From the NCBI RefSeq assembly GCF_000518705.1, contig NZ_JAEC01000004.1:30275-94274 (forward strand): a DNA stretch of 64,000 nucleotides, in the 5' to 3' direction. The notes under the pieces were generated by a model. It was not told the origin of the DNA, searched no databases, and worked only from the letters and a program-made list of their open reading frames with translations. This document shows positions 45,001 to 56,998 of the stretch, piece by piece; position 1 is the stretch's first letter, and every line of letters begins with the position of its first letter. A program made the translations under genes and the position numbers. This DNA is from Shewanella colwelliana ATCC 39565 (lineage in GTDB: Bacteria > Pseudomonadota > Gammaproteobacteria > Enterobacterales > Shewanellaceae).

Positions 45001-47085
45001 ATGACTGATTTATCAAAGTACAGAAACATTGGTATCTTCGCTCACGTTGATGCGGGTAAGACCACCACAACAGAGCGTATCCTTAAGCTAACCGGTAAAA
45101 TTCATAAGATCGGTGAAGTTCATGATGGTGAATCTACAACTGACTTCATGGAACAGGAAGCTGAGCGTGGTATTACCATTCAGTCTGCTGCTGTAAGTTG
45201 CTTCTGGAACGATCACCGTTTTAACGTTATCGACACCCCTGGCCACGTTGACTTCACTGTTGAAGTTTATCGTTCTCTGAAAGTTCTTGATGGTGGTGTT
45301 GGTGTATTCTGTGGTTCTGGTGGTGTTGAGCCACAATCAGAAACCAACTGGCGTTATGCGAACGAATCTGAAGTTGCTCGTATCATCTTCGTAAACAAGT
45401 TAGACCGTATGGGTGCTGACTTCCTACGCGTTGTAAAGCAAACTAAAGACGTTCTAGCTGCCGTTCCACTAGTAATGGTTCTTCCTATCGGTATCGAAGA
45501 TGAGTTCACAGGTGTTGTTGACCTACTAACTCGTAAAGCTTGGATATGGGACGAGACTGGTGAAGCTGAAAACTACAAGATCGAAGATGTTCCAGCTGAC
45601 ATGGTTGACCTAGTAGAAGAATACCGTGAAATGCTAATCGAAACTGCTGTAGAGCAAGACGATGACCTAATGGAATCTTACATGGAAGGCGAAGAGCCAT
45701 CTATCGAAGAGATCAACCGTTGCATCCGTAAAGGTACTCGTGATCTAGCATTCTTCCCTACATACTGTGGTTCTGCGTTCAAGAACAAAGGTATGCAGCT
45801 GCTACTAAACGCTGTTGTAGATTACCTACCAGCTCCAGACGAAGTTGATCCACAGCCACTTACCGACGAAGAAGGTAACGAGACTGGCGAACACGCTATC
45901 GTGTCTGCAGACGAGCCACTAAAAGCGCTTGCATTCAAGATTATGGATGACCGTTTTGGTGCCCTAACTTTCGTACGTATCTACTCTGGTCGCATTAAGA
46001 AGGGTGACACCATCCTTAACTCTGCTACAGGTAAAACTGAGCGTGTTGGCCGTATGGTTGAGATGCAAGCAGATGAGCGTAACGAATTAGATTCAGCTCA
46101 AGCTGGTGACATTATCGCTATCGTTGGTATGAAGAACGTGCAAACGGGTCACACTCTGTGTGATGTTAAACATCCTTGTACTCTTGAAGCTATGGTATTC
46201 CCAGAGCCAGTAATTTCTATCGCTGTTGCGCCAAAAGATAAAGGCGGCAGCGAGAAGATGGGTATCGCTATCGGTAAAATGATTGCTGAAGATCCATCAT
46301 TCCGCGTAGAAACTGACGAAGATTCAGGCGAAACCATCCTTAAAGGTATGGGTGAGCTTCACCTAGACATTAAAGTTGACATCCTTAAGCGTACTTACGG
46401 TGTTGACCTAGTTGTTGGTGAACCTCAAGTTGCTTACCGTGAAACTATCACTCAAGTTACTGAAGATAGCTACACGCATAAGAAGCAATCAGGTGGTTCT
46501 GGTCAATTTGGTAAAATTGATTACGTTATTCGTCCTGGTGAGCAAAACTCAGGCTTCACGTTCAAGTCATCAGTTGTTGGTGGTAACGTACCTAAAGAAT
46601 TCTGGCCTGCAGTCGAGAAAGGCTTCGCGAGCATGATGAATACTGGTACTGTTGCTGGTTTCCCTGTACTTGACGTTGAACTAGAATTGACTGATGGTGC
46701 TTTCCACGCAGTGGATTCATCAGCAATTGCGTTCGAAATCGCAGCGAAAGGCGCTTTCCGTCAATCTATGCCAAAAGCGGGTGCACAACTTCTTGAACCT
46801 ATCATGAATGTTGACGTATTCAGCCCAGATGACAACGTTGGTGACGTAATTGGTGACCTTAACCGTCGTCGCGGTATGATCAAAGATCAAAACGCTGGTG
46901 TAACAGGTGTTCGTATCAAGGCTGACGTACCGCTTTCAGAAATGTTCGGTTATATCGGTTCACTACGTACAATGACATCTGGTCGTGGTCAGTTCTCTAT
47001 GGAATTCGCTCACTACAGCCCATGTCCAAACAGTGTTTCTGAGAAAGTAATCGCTGAAGTTAAAGAAAGAAACGCGAAGAAGTAA
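45001..47085 (+). CDS. fusA: Elongation factor G, second paralogue (EF-G 2)
   Basis: A ribosomal translocase or recycling GTPase. At 694 residues it has all G motifs: [13 protein letters not shown] (G1), RGITIQSAA (switch I), DTPGHVDF (G3), NKLDRMGAD (G4), and later EF-G domains with [10 protein letters not shown] and a full C-terminus. The wording ([27 protein letters not shown]) is that of the second EF-G of Vibrio and Shewanella, not the str-operon copy. Codon use is strongly biased (Arg almost only CGT or CGC, Asn AAC), a mark of high expression. It stands alone with its own promoter and terminator. Confidence 0.93.
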   Translation: MTDLSKYRNIGIFAHVDAGKTTTTERILKLTGKIHKIGEVHDGESTTDFMEQEAERGITIQSAAVSCFWNDHRFNVIDTPGHVDFTVEVYRSLKVLDGGVGVFCGSGGVEPQSETNWRYANESEVARIIFVNKLDRMGADFLRVVKQTKDVLAAVPLVMVLPIGIEDEFTGVVDLLTRKAWIWDETGEAENYKIEDVPADMVDLVEEYREMLIETAVEQDDDLMESYMEGEEPSIEEINRCIRKGTRDLAFFPTYCGSAFKNKGMQLLLNAVVDYLPAPDEVDPQPLTDEEGNETGEHAIVSADEPLKALAFKIMDDRFGALTFVRIYSGRIKKGDTILNSATGKTERVGRMVEMQADERNELDSAQAGDIIAIVGMKNVQTGHTLCDVKHPCTLEAMVFPEPVISIAVAPKDKGGSEKMGIAIGKMIAEDPSFRVETDEDSGETILKGMGELHLDIKVDILKRTYGVDLVVGEPQVAYRETITQVTEDSYTHKKQSGGSGQFGKIDYVIRPGEQNSGFTFKSSVVGGNVPKEFWPAVEKGFASMMNTGTVAGFPVLDVELELTDGAFHAVDSSAIAFEIAAKGAFRQSMPKAGAQLLEPIMNVDVFSPDDNVGDVIGDLNRRRGMIKDQNAGVTGVRIKADVPLSEMFGYIGSLRTMTSGRGQFSMEFAHYSPCPNSVSEKVIAEVKERNAKK

Positions 47086-47114
47086 TATTACTTTTAAGTA
47101 AACTTTCTAAACTC

Positions 47115-47148
47115 AAAACCCTAACGGTGCAAATCGTTAGGGTTTTTG
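47115..47148 (+). terminator. Terminator of the EF-G gene
   Basis: AAAACCCTAACG pairs with CGTTAGGGTTTT around GTGCAAAT and leads to TTTTTGTTT, 30 bases past the stop. Confidence 0.85.
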
Positions 47149-47178
47149 TTTGAGTGAATGTAAAAGGAGGTATTGTCA

Positions 47179-47799
47179 GTGTCCCATGCAGATACCGTGA
47201 TCGTATTGGATTTCGAAACCACTGGCCTCTCCCCTCAGCAAGGGGATAGAGCAATTGAAATTGGTGCAGTAAAACTTGAAAATGGCATCATCACAGATAG
47301 ATTCCAACAACTGATGAATCCAGGCTTTCGGGTCACAAGCTTCATAGAACAATACACAGGCATCAGTAATGAGATGCTAAGCCAAGCACCCAGTTGCAAA
47401 ACGGTGATGGCTGACTTTTCGGATTTCATTGGCAATAGTAGCTTAGTGGCTCACAACGCAAGTTTTGATCAACGTTTCCTTATCGCAGAACTGAACCGCC
47501 TACATCGCCCATTTAACACCTCATTTGCTTGTTCGATGTTAATTGCACGTAGAGTCTTTCCAGAAGCTGCAAATCATCAGCTTGGCACGTTAGTTGCACA
47601 CACTAATATTGAACATGATGGTGTATTTCACCGAGCGCTCGCCGATGCTGAGATGACCGCCCAACTCTGGTTAAAACTCTTACAAAAACTACAGCAACAA
47701 TGGCCTGCACTAACGGTTAGCTTTGAGCTGATGCAGCAATTACAACAGCAGCCCAAAGGGGCATTAGATAGGTTTATAAAAAGGCAGTTAGCCACATGA
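47179..47799 (+). CDS. DnaQ-like 3'-5' exonuclease (DEDDh)
   Basis: The 206-residue protein has the three exonuclease motifs: [12 protein letters not shown] (Exo I, Asp and Glu), [12 protein letters not shown] (Exo II, Asp) and [11 protein letters not shown] (Exo III, DEDDh His and Asp). It resembles DNA polymerase III epsilon-type or RNase T-type exonucleases, but lacks a long C-terminal clamp tail. AGGAGG eight bases before the GTG at 47179 decides the start; a TTG at 47173 is too close. Its end overlaps the end of the LacI gene by 12 bases on the other strand. Confidence 0.88.
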   Translation: MSHADTVIVLDFETTGLSPQQGDRAIEIGAVKLENGIITDRFQQLMNPGFRVTSFIEQYTGISNEMLSQAPSCKTVMADFSDFIGNSSLVAHNASFDQRFLIAELNRLHRPFNTSFACSMLIARRVFPEAANHQLGTLVAHTNIEHDGVFHRALADAEMTAQLWLKLLQKLQQQWPALTVSFELMQQLQQQPKGALDRFIKRQLAT

Positions 47800-48807
47800 T
47801 TGGCGTTCAATGAGACTGGTGGGAATGAGTTGGTTGCTTACCTCTTTCCCTTTAATCAACTTAAGTAAACTGTCTACCAAAATTTCACCGGCTAATTTTG
47901 TATTTTGCTTTATCGTAGTGAGACCTGGATTAGCAAAGCTTGCCACAGGAATATCATCGAAGCCCACGACAGCAACATCTTCAGGCACTCTTAACCCTTG
48001 CTGTTTTAGTGCTCTCATAGCGCCGATAGCGATTAGATCACTGGCGGCGAAAACCGCATCGAATGGCAACTTTTGTTCAAGTAGTTTCATGGCGCCGTCG
48101 TAGCCGGAACTTTCGGTACTAATGGCATCGACTTGTAACTGTTTGTGGCTGCTGATCCCTGCCCGCTTTAGCGCTTGTTTATGGCCTAAATAACGCGCTT
48201 GAAATTCTGGGCTATGACTTGATGCATCTCCAATAAATGCTAGCTGTCGACGCCCTTTAGCAATCAAGTGCTGTGTAGCGATGACGCCGCCTTGATGATT
48301 ATCACACCCTATTGATAATACCGCTTGTTTATTTTGTGCTGGGCCCCAAATGACAAAATGGGTATTTTGTTCACGCAGTTTGTCGAGCTTCTCCTCATAA
48401 TCCATATAGTCGCCATAGCCCAATAATATGATTCCGTCAGCCTTATTACTGTCCTCATAATCGGCATGCCAGTCACTACTGAGTTGCTGGAAAGATACAA
48501 GTAAATCATAACCTTGCTGCGCAGTCGCACGGGTAATAGACCCTAGCATGGAAAGGAAAAATGGATTAATTAAGGAGTCATCATTGGTGGGGTCTTCACA
48601 CAGAAGTAATGCCAAGGTGAGGCTACTCTGTGTGCGTAAATTACTGGCATTTTTATCAACTTTATAATTTAGTTCTTTAGCAATAGCTTGAACTTTCAGT
48701 CGGGTCTCTTCATTGACCAAAGGGCTATTTCTTAAGGCCCGCGAGACAGTGGATTGAGATACGCCCGCCCGGTAGGCGATATCAATCGAGGTCGCTTTTG
48801 TTGTCAT
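47788..48807 (-). CDS. LacI-family transcriptional repressor
   Basis: A sugar-responsive DNA-binding regulator of 339 residues. The N-terminal helix-turn-helix ([22 protein letters not shown]) and hinge ([11 protein letters not shown]) are normal. The ligand domain is periplasmic-binding-protein-like, with [20 protein letters not shown] and the C-terminal [17 protein letters not shown]. The effector is unknown. It is the only LacI-type gene in the window, and the sugar genes at 18-42 kb carry LacI-style operators, so it is a candidate for their regulator; but it lies next to no sugar gene and no ATACGTAT site is near its own promoter. The ptsH-ptsI-crr genes follow 3 kb away. Confidence 0.9.
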   Translation of the reverse strand: MTTKATSIDIAYRAGVSQSTVSRALRNSPLVNEETRLKVQAIAKELNYKVDKNASNLRTQSSLTLALLLCEDPTNDDSLINPFFLSMLGSITRATAQQGYDLLVSFQQLSSDWHADYEDSNKADGIILLGYGDYMDYEEKLDKLREQNTHFVIWGPAQNKQAVLSIGCDNHQGGVIATQHLIAKGRRQLAFIGDASSHSPEFQARYLGHKQALKRAGISSHKQLQVDAISTESSGYDGAMKLLEQKLPFDAVFAASDLIAIGAMRALKQQGLRVPEDVAVVGFDDIPVASFANPGLTTIKQNTKLAGEILVDSLLKLIKGKEVSNQLIPTSLIERQSCG

Positions 48808-48837
48808 AGTTATTGGCTACCTTTCACACTAAAATTG

Positions 48838-48859
48838 TTGGCCAGTGATTACTGGCCAA
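48838..48859 (-). terminator. Terminator after the DUF3334 gene
   Basis: Perfect nine-base stem TTGGCCAGT / ACTGGCCAA with a four-base loop, followed on the minus strand by CAATTTT. It lies 14 bases past the DUF3334 stop and just before the LacI start. Confidence 0.6.
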
Positions 48860-48873
48860 CGATTATTACCCAG

Positions 48874-49569
48874 TTATATGCCCAGCTCCTTAAGCAGATC
48901 ATCAGCTTCATCAACAACAACTGTGCCATTAATCGCTTGTGACCAAGTTGTAGACCCAGCGCCACTACCATGTTGCGCTAACAATGCATCGGGATCATGT
49001 TCTTCATCATTTTCAAAATGGGCGAGTTTAATAAATTCCGTTTTATCCATAGCAAACTCTAAATAGAAGATGTGATTCCTTGCCGTCTTAAAGGCCACAC
49101 GTCTGGCTACCGCTTCATCTAAATTCGTATCAATCGAAATGGTAAGTTCTTTATTGATGGTCAACATTTTAGGCTGACTCTGATTGATTGAAGTCTGTAG
49201 CTCTTTATTTACCTTAACAATAAAATCACCCAAGATCTGATTCATCAATTCTCCCATTACATCCCCGACTTCATCGGACGTATGAGAAAATGCAAATTCT
49301 GCTTCTGGCATTCCCATTTGTGTCATATAGGCTTGGTAAATTTCAACTGCAGCAGGGGCGGAAAAGTTGATAACAACTAAGCCAGAAAAGCCGCCATCGA
49401 ATATTGAAAAACAACCTAAATCGGGCTTAAGACAGGTCTTGGTAATACTCTGAACCATGGCTGCATGGGATACCTGACTCGCAGTTGTGCTAGACAGCAC
49501 ATGAGAAACAGAGTGGCAAAGTTTTAATAAAATATCATCTGAGGTGATCACTTGAGATGTCATAGTCAT
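48874..49569 (-). CDS. DUF3334 family protein, CheX/CheC-like
   Basis: A soluble protein of 231 residues. I recognise the DUF3334 pattern; the core (FSGLVVINFSAPAAVEIYQAY, DEVGDVMGELMNQILGDFI) looks like CheX, the CheY-phosphate phosphatase, including the E-x-x-N motif in GELMNQ. The second half (TINKELTISIDTNLDE, IFYLEFAMDKTEF) repeats the beta-alpha pattern. The C-terminus is acidic (VVDEADDLLKELGI). It is divergent from a chemoreceptor gene, which fits a chemotaxis role. The start is uncertain: ATG 49569 is used, ATG 49563 and TTG 49581 are options. Confidence 0.75.
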   Translation of the reverse strand: MTMTSQVITSDDILLKLCHSVSHVLSSTTASQVSHAAMVQSITKTCLKPDLGCFSIFDGGFSGLVVINFSAPAAVEIYQAYMTQMGMPEAEFAFSHTSDEVGDVMGELMNQILGDFIVKVNKELQTSINQSQPKMLTINKELTISIDTNLDEAVARRVAFKTARNHIFYLEFAMDKTEFIKLAHFENDEEHDPDALLAQHGSGAGSTTWSQAINGTVVVDEADDLLKELGI

Positions 49570-49907
49570 GTTACAAACCAAAAAGAGTTAATGATTCATT
49601 TTGCGCTGAAACTGCGTAGAAATCAAAGCAAAAACAGCAGATTAGTTTGCGGAAACCCTACTTTTGGCTAATTGTTTTCATAAGTAATTGAATCGACGTC
49701 ATTTACAAGCCAGCCGCCTCAATTTTGCTCACATAAATTTAACAAAGCATGCTGCGAGGCATCATTCTTTATACTGATAAAAAACATAGCGTGAGCTAGT
49801 TCTACTTTTAGATAATTATCAGCCAATTAAGTCGATATTCGTTCAATTCATATGACAGTCCCTGTATATTAATTTTGTTAAGAATCTAAGCTTAGGCAGG
49901 GCTAAAA
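49570..49907. promoter_or_regulatory. Divergent control region DUF3334 / chemoreceptor
   Basis: About 340 AT-rich bases. I looked for the sigma-28 pattern TAAA-N15-GCCGATAA and found no good match. No gene is seen. Confidence 0.4.
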
Positions 49908-51545
49908 ATGCTATCCATTCTCAGACGCTTTACCATCTTGCAACGACTCATTTTCATGCTATTTCTAGCGGCAGTAGGCACCTTCGTATTTGCCAGCTTC
50001 TCGATAAACGAGCAGCGAAATAACCTCATCATTCAAAAATGGCAGCAAAATGACGGCCAGCTTTCTACCCTACTAAGTATCATTGATGCACATAGACAGC
50101 AGGCATTAGACGGCGAGATCTCAATCGAGCAAGCAAAAGTTGAAGCGGCGGCGCTTGTTGGTAAGGTGCAGCACGGTAACGGCCACTATTTTGTGTTATT
50201 TGATAGCCAACAGCAGATCCTTGCTCATGGCGCACAGAAACAACGGATAGGTGATAGTGCAAGTAGCTTAGATGGCCGTCAAAGTAGCGCTTCATACCGT
50301 CAACTTATTGATGAAGCGCAAAAAAATGGTGTTGCTAAAAAGAAGTTTGGACTGTACAACCCACAAACTAATGGCTCAGACCTCGCCTTAGTCGAAGCTC
50401 GCTCCTACCCAGCGTGGGGATGGACACTGACAACCGCCGCATATATGAGCGACATTAACAGCACCACTTGGAGTGTAATGTATAACTACCTCGGGATTAT
50501 GCTGCTAATCTCGGTACCCATCTTTGCCTTCTTTATCGTTCTCAATCACTCAATCAGCTCACCCCTTAGTCAAGCAATCGATGCAATGAAAGATATCGCC
50601 GAAGGTGAAGGCGACCTCACCAAGCGGCTCCCTACTAAAGGCAATGATGAAGTGGTTCAATTGGCCATCGCATTTAACAGCTTTGTCGGCAAGATTAACC
50701 AGCTAGTTGCCGACCTTCAACCCGTTGGAGCCAGCTTAAATCAAGATGCGCAACGATTATTCAATGCCGTTGGCGAGTCTAACGCTAGCGTTGATCATCT
50801 GCACCAAGAGACCAGCAGCGTTGCCACCGCCATTAACCAAATGCTGGCCACCACTCATGAAATGGCCAGTAGTACTCAACAAGCAGCTGACGCTGCAAAC
50901 AGCGTTAAGCAACAAGCTCAAGACAGCAAGACACAGATGGATGGCACAGTTCTCAACACACAAAAGCTCGTTAAAGAGCTAAAAACAGCTGAAACCATTA
51001 CCCAAAACCTTGGTGTTTCATCCGATCAAATTGGCAGTATTTTAGATGTTATTCGTGGTATAGCGGATCAAACTAACCTGCTGGCGCTGAATGCAGCCAT
51101 TGAAGCTGCAAGAGCTGGTGCCCATGGACGCGGATTTGCAGTGGTTGCAGATGAAGTTCGCGCGCTCGCCAACCGGACTCAAGACTCAACCAATGAGATT
51201 CAAAAAATCATCACAGACATCCAAAATGGAGTGTCTAGCGTGATGAGCAGCAACAATGACACCCAAAAACAATCAGAACAGCTTCAATCTCAGGCACAAG
51301 ATGTGGGTGAATCCCTAAACTCTATATTAGATTTGATTGCACATATCAGTGACATGAGTACTCAACTGGCCAGTGCCACCGAAGAGCAATCCTTAGTAAC
51401 CGAAGAGATCAACCGCAACGTTTGCAGTATCACCGAATTATCGGAAGTATCAGTTAAGGCTAATGAGAGTAACCAGTTAGCAGCAGAATCACTTCAAGAG
51501 ATCAGTAATACCAGCACTAAAATATTGAGTCAGTTTAAAGTCTAG
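49908..51545 (+). CDS. Methyl-accepting chemotaxis protein with single Cache ligand domain
   Basis: A membrane chemoreceptor of 545 residues. Helix 1 (about 12-30), a periplasmic Cache domain (about 35-190: [35 protein letters not shown]), helix 2 (about 195-215), HAMP (about 217-270) and a long coiled-coil signalling domain. The CheA/CheW-contact hairpin [23 protein letters not shown] near residue 384 is intact. No C-terminal CheR-docking pentapeptide is seen. The YxxxW Cache pattern recalls sCache_2 sensors of small organic acids; ligand not assigned. It is divergent from the CheX-like DUF3334 gene and ends in a strong terminator. Confidence 0.92.
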   Translation: MLSILRRFTILQRLIFMLFLAAVGTFVFASFSINEQRNNLIIQKWQQNDGQLSTLLSIIDAHRQQALDGEISIEQAKVEAAALVGKVQHGNGHYFVLFDSQQQILAHGAQKQRIGDSASSLDGRQSSASYRQLIDEAQKNGVAKKKFGLYNPQTNGSDLALVEARSYPAWGWTLTTAAYMSDINSTTWSVMYNYLGIMLLISVPIFAFFIVLNHSISSPLSQAIDAMKDIAEGEGDLTKRLPTKGNDEVVQLAIAFNSFVGKINQLVADLQPVGASLNQDAQRLFNAVGESNASVDHLHQETSSVATAINQMLATTHEMASSTQQAADAANSVKQQAQDSKTQMDGTVLNTQKLVKELKTAETITQNLGVSSDQIGSILDVIRGIADQTNLLALNAAIEAARAGAHGRGFAVVADEVRALANRTQDSTNEIQKIITDIQNGVSSVMSSNNDTQKQSEQLQSQAQDVGESLNSILDLIAHISDMSTQLASATEEQSLVTEEINRNVCSITELSEVSVKANESNQLAAESLQEISNTSTKILSQFKV

Positions 51546-51561
51546 TCAGCAGTTTTTTCCT

Positions 51562-51593
51562 AAAAAAGGAGCGCACTAAGCCGCTCCTTTTTT
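51562..51593 (+). terminator. Terminator of the chemoreceptor gene
   Basis: AAAAAAGGAGCG pairs with CGCTCCTTTTTT around CACTAAGC, 16 bases past the stop. Confidence 0.88.
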
Positions 51594-51656
51594 ATTGTAA
51601 AATTGTGATAAGCTTGTCTTTACTGAATAAATAGTCTTATTGAGATTTGAACAATC

Positions 51657-52052
51657 ATGGCCAGAATGACCCTAGCAGTTCACCCTCAGCTATATAGTAT
51701 CCACAGCTTTAGCCCGCAAAGCACTATAGATCCACAAGTGTTTAACCAACCTATGTTTTTCATCGGCAAAACCAAGGATGAACTATCAATTGTTGTCCCA
51801 GCAGAGCTGGCTCTCGATAGCCTAGAAGAGGAAAGCGATTGGCGCTGTTTTGAAGTCGTTGGCCCGTTAGGATTTTCAATGACAGGCATTTTAGCTAGCG
51901 TATCGGCAGCATTAGCCAATGCAAAGATTAGTATTTTCGCAATATCAACATTTGACACCGACTATGTGCTCGTTAAAAAGGATACGCTTGAACGTGCCAT
52001 TCAAGCCCTTAAAAAAACTAACTATCAGATCATTCATTATCCTGCCGAATGA
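51657..52052 (+). CDS. ACT-domain protein
   Basis: A small cytoplasmic protein of 131 residues with two ACT-like halves. The clear one is LGFSMTGILASVSAALANAKISIFAISTFDTDYVLVKK (an ACT amino-acid-binding fold with the glycine turn before the helix). It belongs to the ACT-domain group often placed beside ptsH in Shewanella. The physiological role is unknown; ligand binding by ACT domains is usual. It precedes ptsH by 25 bases and is probably in the same operon. The first ATG is used, with the ATG at 51666 as an alternative. Confidence 0.8.
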   Translation: MARMTLAVHPQLYSIHSFSPQSTIDPQVFNQPMFFIGKTKDELSIVVPAELALDSLEEESDWRCFEVVGPLGFSMTGILASVSAALANAKISIFAISTFDTDYVLVKKDTLERAIQALKKTNYQIIHYPAE

Positions 52053-52077
52053 GTTCATTGCGTAAGAGACATATTAT

Positions 52078-52335
52078 ATGGTAGAAAAAACAGTCACTAT
52101 TACAGCCGAACACGGCATTCATACTCGTCCTGCGGCCCTGCTTGTTAAAGCGGCAAAAGGCTATGATTGTGATATTTTAGTTGAATGCCAAGGAAAGATA
52201 GCCAGTGCCAAAAGTTTATTTAAACTCCAAACTCTCGGTCTGTATAAAGGTGTTTCGGTCACAGTAAGCGCTGAGGGTGAACAAGCTCACCAAGCGGTAG
52301 AAAATGTTGCTGAATTACTCATAACCCTCAGTTAA
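52078..52335 (+). CDS. ptsH: Phosphocarrier protein HPr
   Basis: It carries phosphate from enzyme I to the sugar enzymes II and to regulators. The 85-residue chain closely follows E. coli HPr: EHGIHTRPAA holds the phosphorylated His, and SAKSLFKLQTLGL carries the regulatory Ser region. It is followed by ptsI after 11 bases and belongs to the ptsH-ptsI-crr operon. Confidence 0.96.
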   Translation: MVEKTVTITAEHGIHTRPAALLVKAAKGYDCDILVECQGKIASAKSLFKLQTLGLYKGVSVTVSAEGEQAHQAVENVAELLITLS

Positions 52336-52346
52336 AAGGTTAACGG

Positions 52347-54056
52347 ATGATCATTAAAGGAATAGCGGTTTCTTCGGGCATAGCATTTGGTCAAGCTAAA
52401 GTGCTCAAACCCAGTCATGCTAAACTCGATTATCATCTGATCCCACACACTCAGTTACACCAAGAGCAGCAGCGATTAACCGCAGCATTAGACGCTCTAA
52501 TAAAACAGATAGTACTCAGTGCTGAACACCTAGATAAGGCAAGCGAGCACCATCAGCTTATCGATGCCGATCTGATGTTTTTGGAAGATGAAGAGCTACA
52601 ACTTGAACTCAATCAGACAATCGCTAATCAGCAATTTTCTGCAGCGTTAGCGGTAGAGCACACCTTCGCCAAACAAGCACAAATCCTAAAAGATATGGAC
52701 TCGCCCTATCTCGCTTGTCGAGCCGATGATGTCATCTGTTTAGGTCAACGTTTAATCAGCACCATACTTAACGGCCACTGCACGTCTCACAGCCAACTCC
52801 CTGAAAATTGTATCTTATTTACTAAAGATATTACCCCTGCAGAATTTGCAATCTTGCCGCTAGAACGGATCAATGCCATTGTGTTGCAGACGGGTGGGGT
52901 AACTAGCCACACTGCGATTTTAGCCCGCAGCGCCGAAATTCCAACCCTGATGAACTGTAATGTGGAATTTGATGAACTGGTTGATGGAGCCCAGGTTGCT
53001 GTCGATGCGATCGGTGGCGCGTTATACCTCTCCCCTACATCGGCAGACCATCAACACTTATCTCAACTCAAGCAGCAAGCCTTAATACGAAAAGCCGGAC
53101 TAACAAAGTTTCGCGATCAAGTGACCCAAACGGCAGATGGTCACAGTGTGGCTCTGCTAGCAAATGTTGGTTGTATTAGCGAAATCAACCACCTTGCCGA
53201 TGTGGGGGCAGAAGGGGTTGGCCTATTTCGCACTGAATTCATGTTTATGCACAGTGCCGAGTTACCCGATGAACAGACACAATATCAGCGCTATTGTGAC
53301 GCGGTGCAGCTTCTTGATGGTAAACCATTAACGATACGGACCATGGATCTTGGCGCCGATAAAGAAGTGCCTGCGTTAACTATGGCGCATGAGGAAAACC
53401 CAGCCTTAGGTATCAGAGGCGTGCGCTATACCTTAACTCATACACTACTGTTTAACGCACAACTTAAAGCCATTTTACGTGCGGCGAACCACGGACCCAT
53501 TCGCTTGATGTTCCCTATGGTGAATCAAGTCGAAGAGCTTGAAGCGGTATTTGAGTTAATCGAGGAGTGTAAACAGCAGCTTGTTGAGGATGAAAGAGGC
53601 TTTGGCGAACTGTCATTAGGCATAGTCGTCGAAACCCCCGCAGCCGTGTTTAACCTCCCCTCAATGGTCCCTATGCTGGACTTCATCAGTATAGGGACCA
53701 ATGATTTAACCCAATACACCATGGCAGCAGATCGAGCTAATCCACAATTAGTCGAGCAGTTTCCAGTGTTATCGCCGGTCATCGTAAAGCTTATTGCGCA
53801 GTGTATTGAAGCGGCGAAGACGGCAAACGTAACGGTATCTATGTGTGGCGAGCTCGCCAGTAATCCTGCCGCTACAGCACTATTAATTGGTTTAGGCATC
53901 GATGAACTGAGTGTTAGTCTCTCGGCCCTGTTGGAAGTTAAGCAGGAACTCAGTCACTGGCGATACCCACAATGTGTCAACATCGCCAAACAAGCATTAG
54001 TGACATCGCGCATAGAAGAGTTAAATGTCTTGCTAACACACTGTCGTTTATCATAA
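52347..54056 (+). CDS. ptsI: PTS enzyme I (phosphoenolpyruvate-protein phosphotransferase)
   Basis: It takes phosphate from PEP and passes it to HPr. The 569-residue protein has the HPr-binding helical part (about 30-150), the swivelling domain with the active His in GGVTSHTAILARS, and the PEP-binding barrel (GVGLFRTEFMFM, ALGIRGVRYTL, EVPALT and the C-terminal SMCGELA with Cys). It lacks nothing obvious. Located between ptsH and crr. Confidence 0.96.
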   Translation: MIIKGIAVSSGIAFGQAKVLKPSHAKLDYHLIPHTQLHQEQQRLTAALDALIKQIVLSAEHLDKASEHHQLIDADLMFLEDEELQLELNQTIANQQFSAALAVEHTFAKQAQILKDMDSPYLACRADDVICLGQRLISTILNGHCTSHSQLPENCILFTKDITPAEFAILPLERINAIVLQTGGVTSHTAILARSAEIPTLMNCNVEFDELVDGAQVAVDAIGGALYLSPTSADHQHLSQLKQQALIRKAGLTKFRDQVTQTADGHSVALLANVGCISEINHLADVGAEGVGLFRTEFMFMHSAELPDEQTQYQRYCDAVQLLDGKPLTIRTMDLGADKEVPALTMAHEENPALGIRGVRYTLTHTLLFNAQLKAILRAANHGPIRLMFPMVNQVEELEAVFELIEECKQQLVEDERGFGELSLGIVVETPAAVFNLPSMVPMLDFISIGTNDLTQYTMAADRANPQLVEQFPVLSPVIVKLIAQCIEAAKTANVTVSMCGELASNPAATALLIGLGIDELSVSLSALLEVKQELSHWRYPQCVNIAKQALVTSRIEELNVLLTHCRLS

Positions 54057-54120
54057 TTATTAAGTATGCTAGCAAAAAACAATAAAATGATCACAAGCGT
54101 ATCATCAAAGGGGCAATTCA

Positions 54121-54630
54121 ATGGGATTTTTTAGCCGTATTAGGCGTTTGATATCGGGTCAGCCACCAGTGAGTGGCGGCATAGATGTATATGCGCCAGC
54201 ATCAGGAGAGATAGTAGCCATAGAGAAAGTACCTGATGTTGTATTTGCCGAAAAAATTGTCGGTGACGGGATTGCGATCGCCCCAAAAGGGACTCAAATT
54301 TTTGCCCCGGTCGATGGCACCATTGGTAAAATATTTGAAACTAATCATGCTTTCAGTATTGAGTCTCCACAAGGGCTAGAGTTGTTTGTTCACTTCGGTG
54401 TAGGCACCGTAGAACTGCGCGGTAATGGTTTCAAACGCCTGGCCGAAGAAGGGCAGCAAGTCAAAGTCGGCGATCCCATTATTGAGTTTGATCTTGAATA
54501 TCTAAAAAACCACGTAGAAAGCTTACTCACTCCAGTTGTACTGGCCAATATGGAAGATATTAAGAGTATTGATAAGCGTCATGGTTCAATTGAAGCTGGC
54601 AAAGATATCATCTTCTCGGTTCAGCTTTAA
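54121..54630 (+). CDS. crr: PTS glucose-specific enzyme IIA
   Basis: The phospho-acceptor and global regulator (inducer exclusion, adenylate cyclase control). The 169-residue protein is the crr type: SGEIVAIEKVPDVVFAEKIVGDGIAI, TNHAFSIES with the supporting His and ELFVHFGVGTVEL with the phosphorylated His. The 64-base gap after ptsI has no terminator. In Shewanella it may regulate carbon use even where sugars enter by MFS carriers, such as the transporter at 38.3 kb (inference). Confidence 0.95.
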   Translation: MGFFSRIRRLISGQPPVSGGIDVYAPASGEIVAIEKVPDVVFAEKIVGDGIAIAPKGTQIFAPVDGTIGKIFETNHAFSIESPQGLELFVHFGVGTVELRGNGFKRLAEEGQQVKVGDPIIEFDLEYLKNHVESLLTPVVLANMEDIKSIDKRHGSIEAGKDIIFSVQL

Positions 54631-54638
54631 CCGCTAGG

Positions 54639-54660
54639 GTGCTCTGTGCACGCAGAGCAC
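54639..54660 (+). terminator. Hairpin after crr, weak terminator candidate
   Basis: GTGCTCTG pairs with CAGAGCAC around TGCACG just past the crr stop. No T tract follows, so it may be Rho-dependent or a messenger-end stabiliser. Confidence 0.35.
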
Positions 54661-54824
54661 GACTGCCTCCCCATCAGGCTAGCTTTGCTCATTGTGTGAA
54701 TTTAATTCATTGAACGACTCCAATCACGTTAGGCACTTGAGCCCTGGCTCACTCAATGCCACAATGCTCAAAATAAAATAAGATCTAGATATTAAAGAGC
54801 CATGCTCGGCAAGGAGAAACGGTT

Positions 54825-56970
<2,146 letters not shown>

Positions 56971-56998
56971 CCTTTATCACTTTTATAGAGTCAGTCAC

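Noticed and set aside
51601..51625. CRP-type site before the ACT/pts operon
   Set aside because: TTGTGATAAGCTTGTC keeps only the left half of the consensus; too weak to report as a site.
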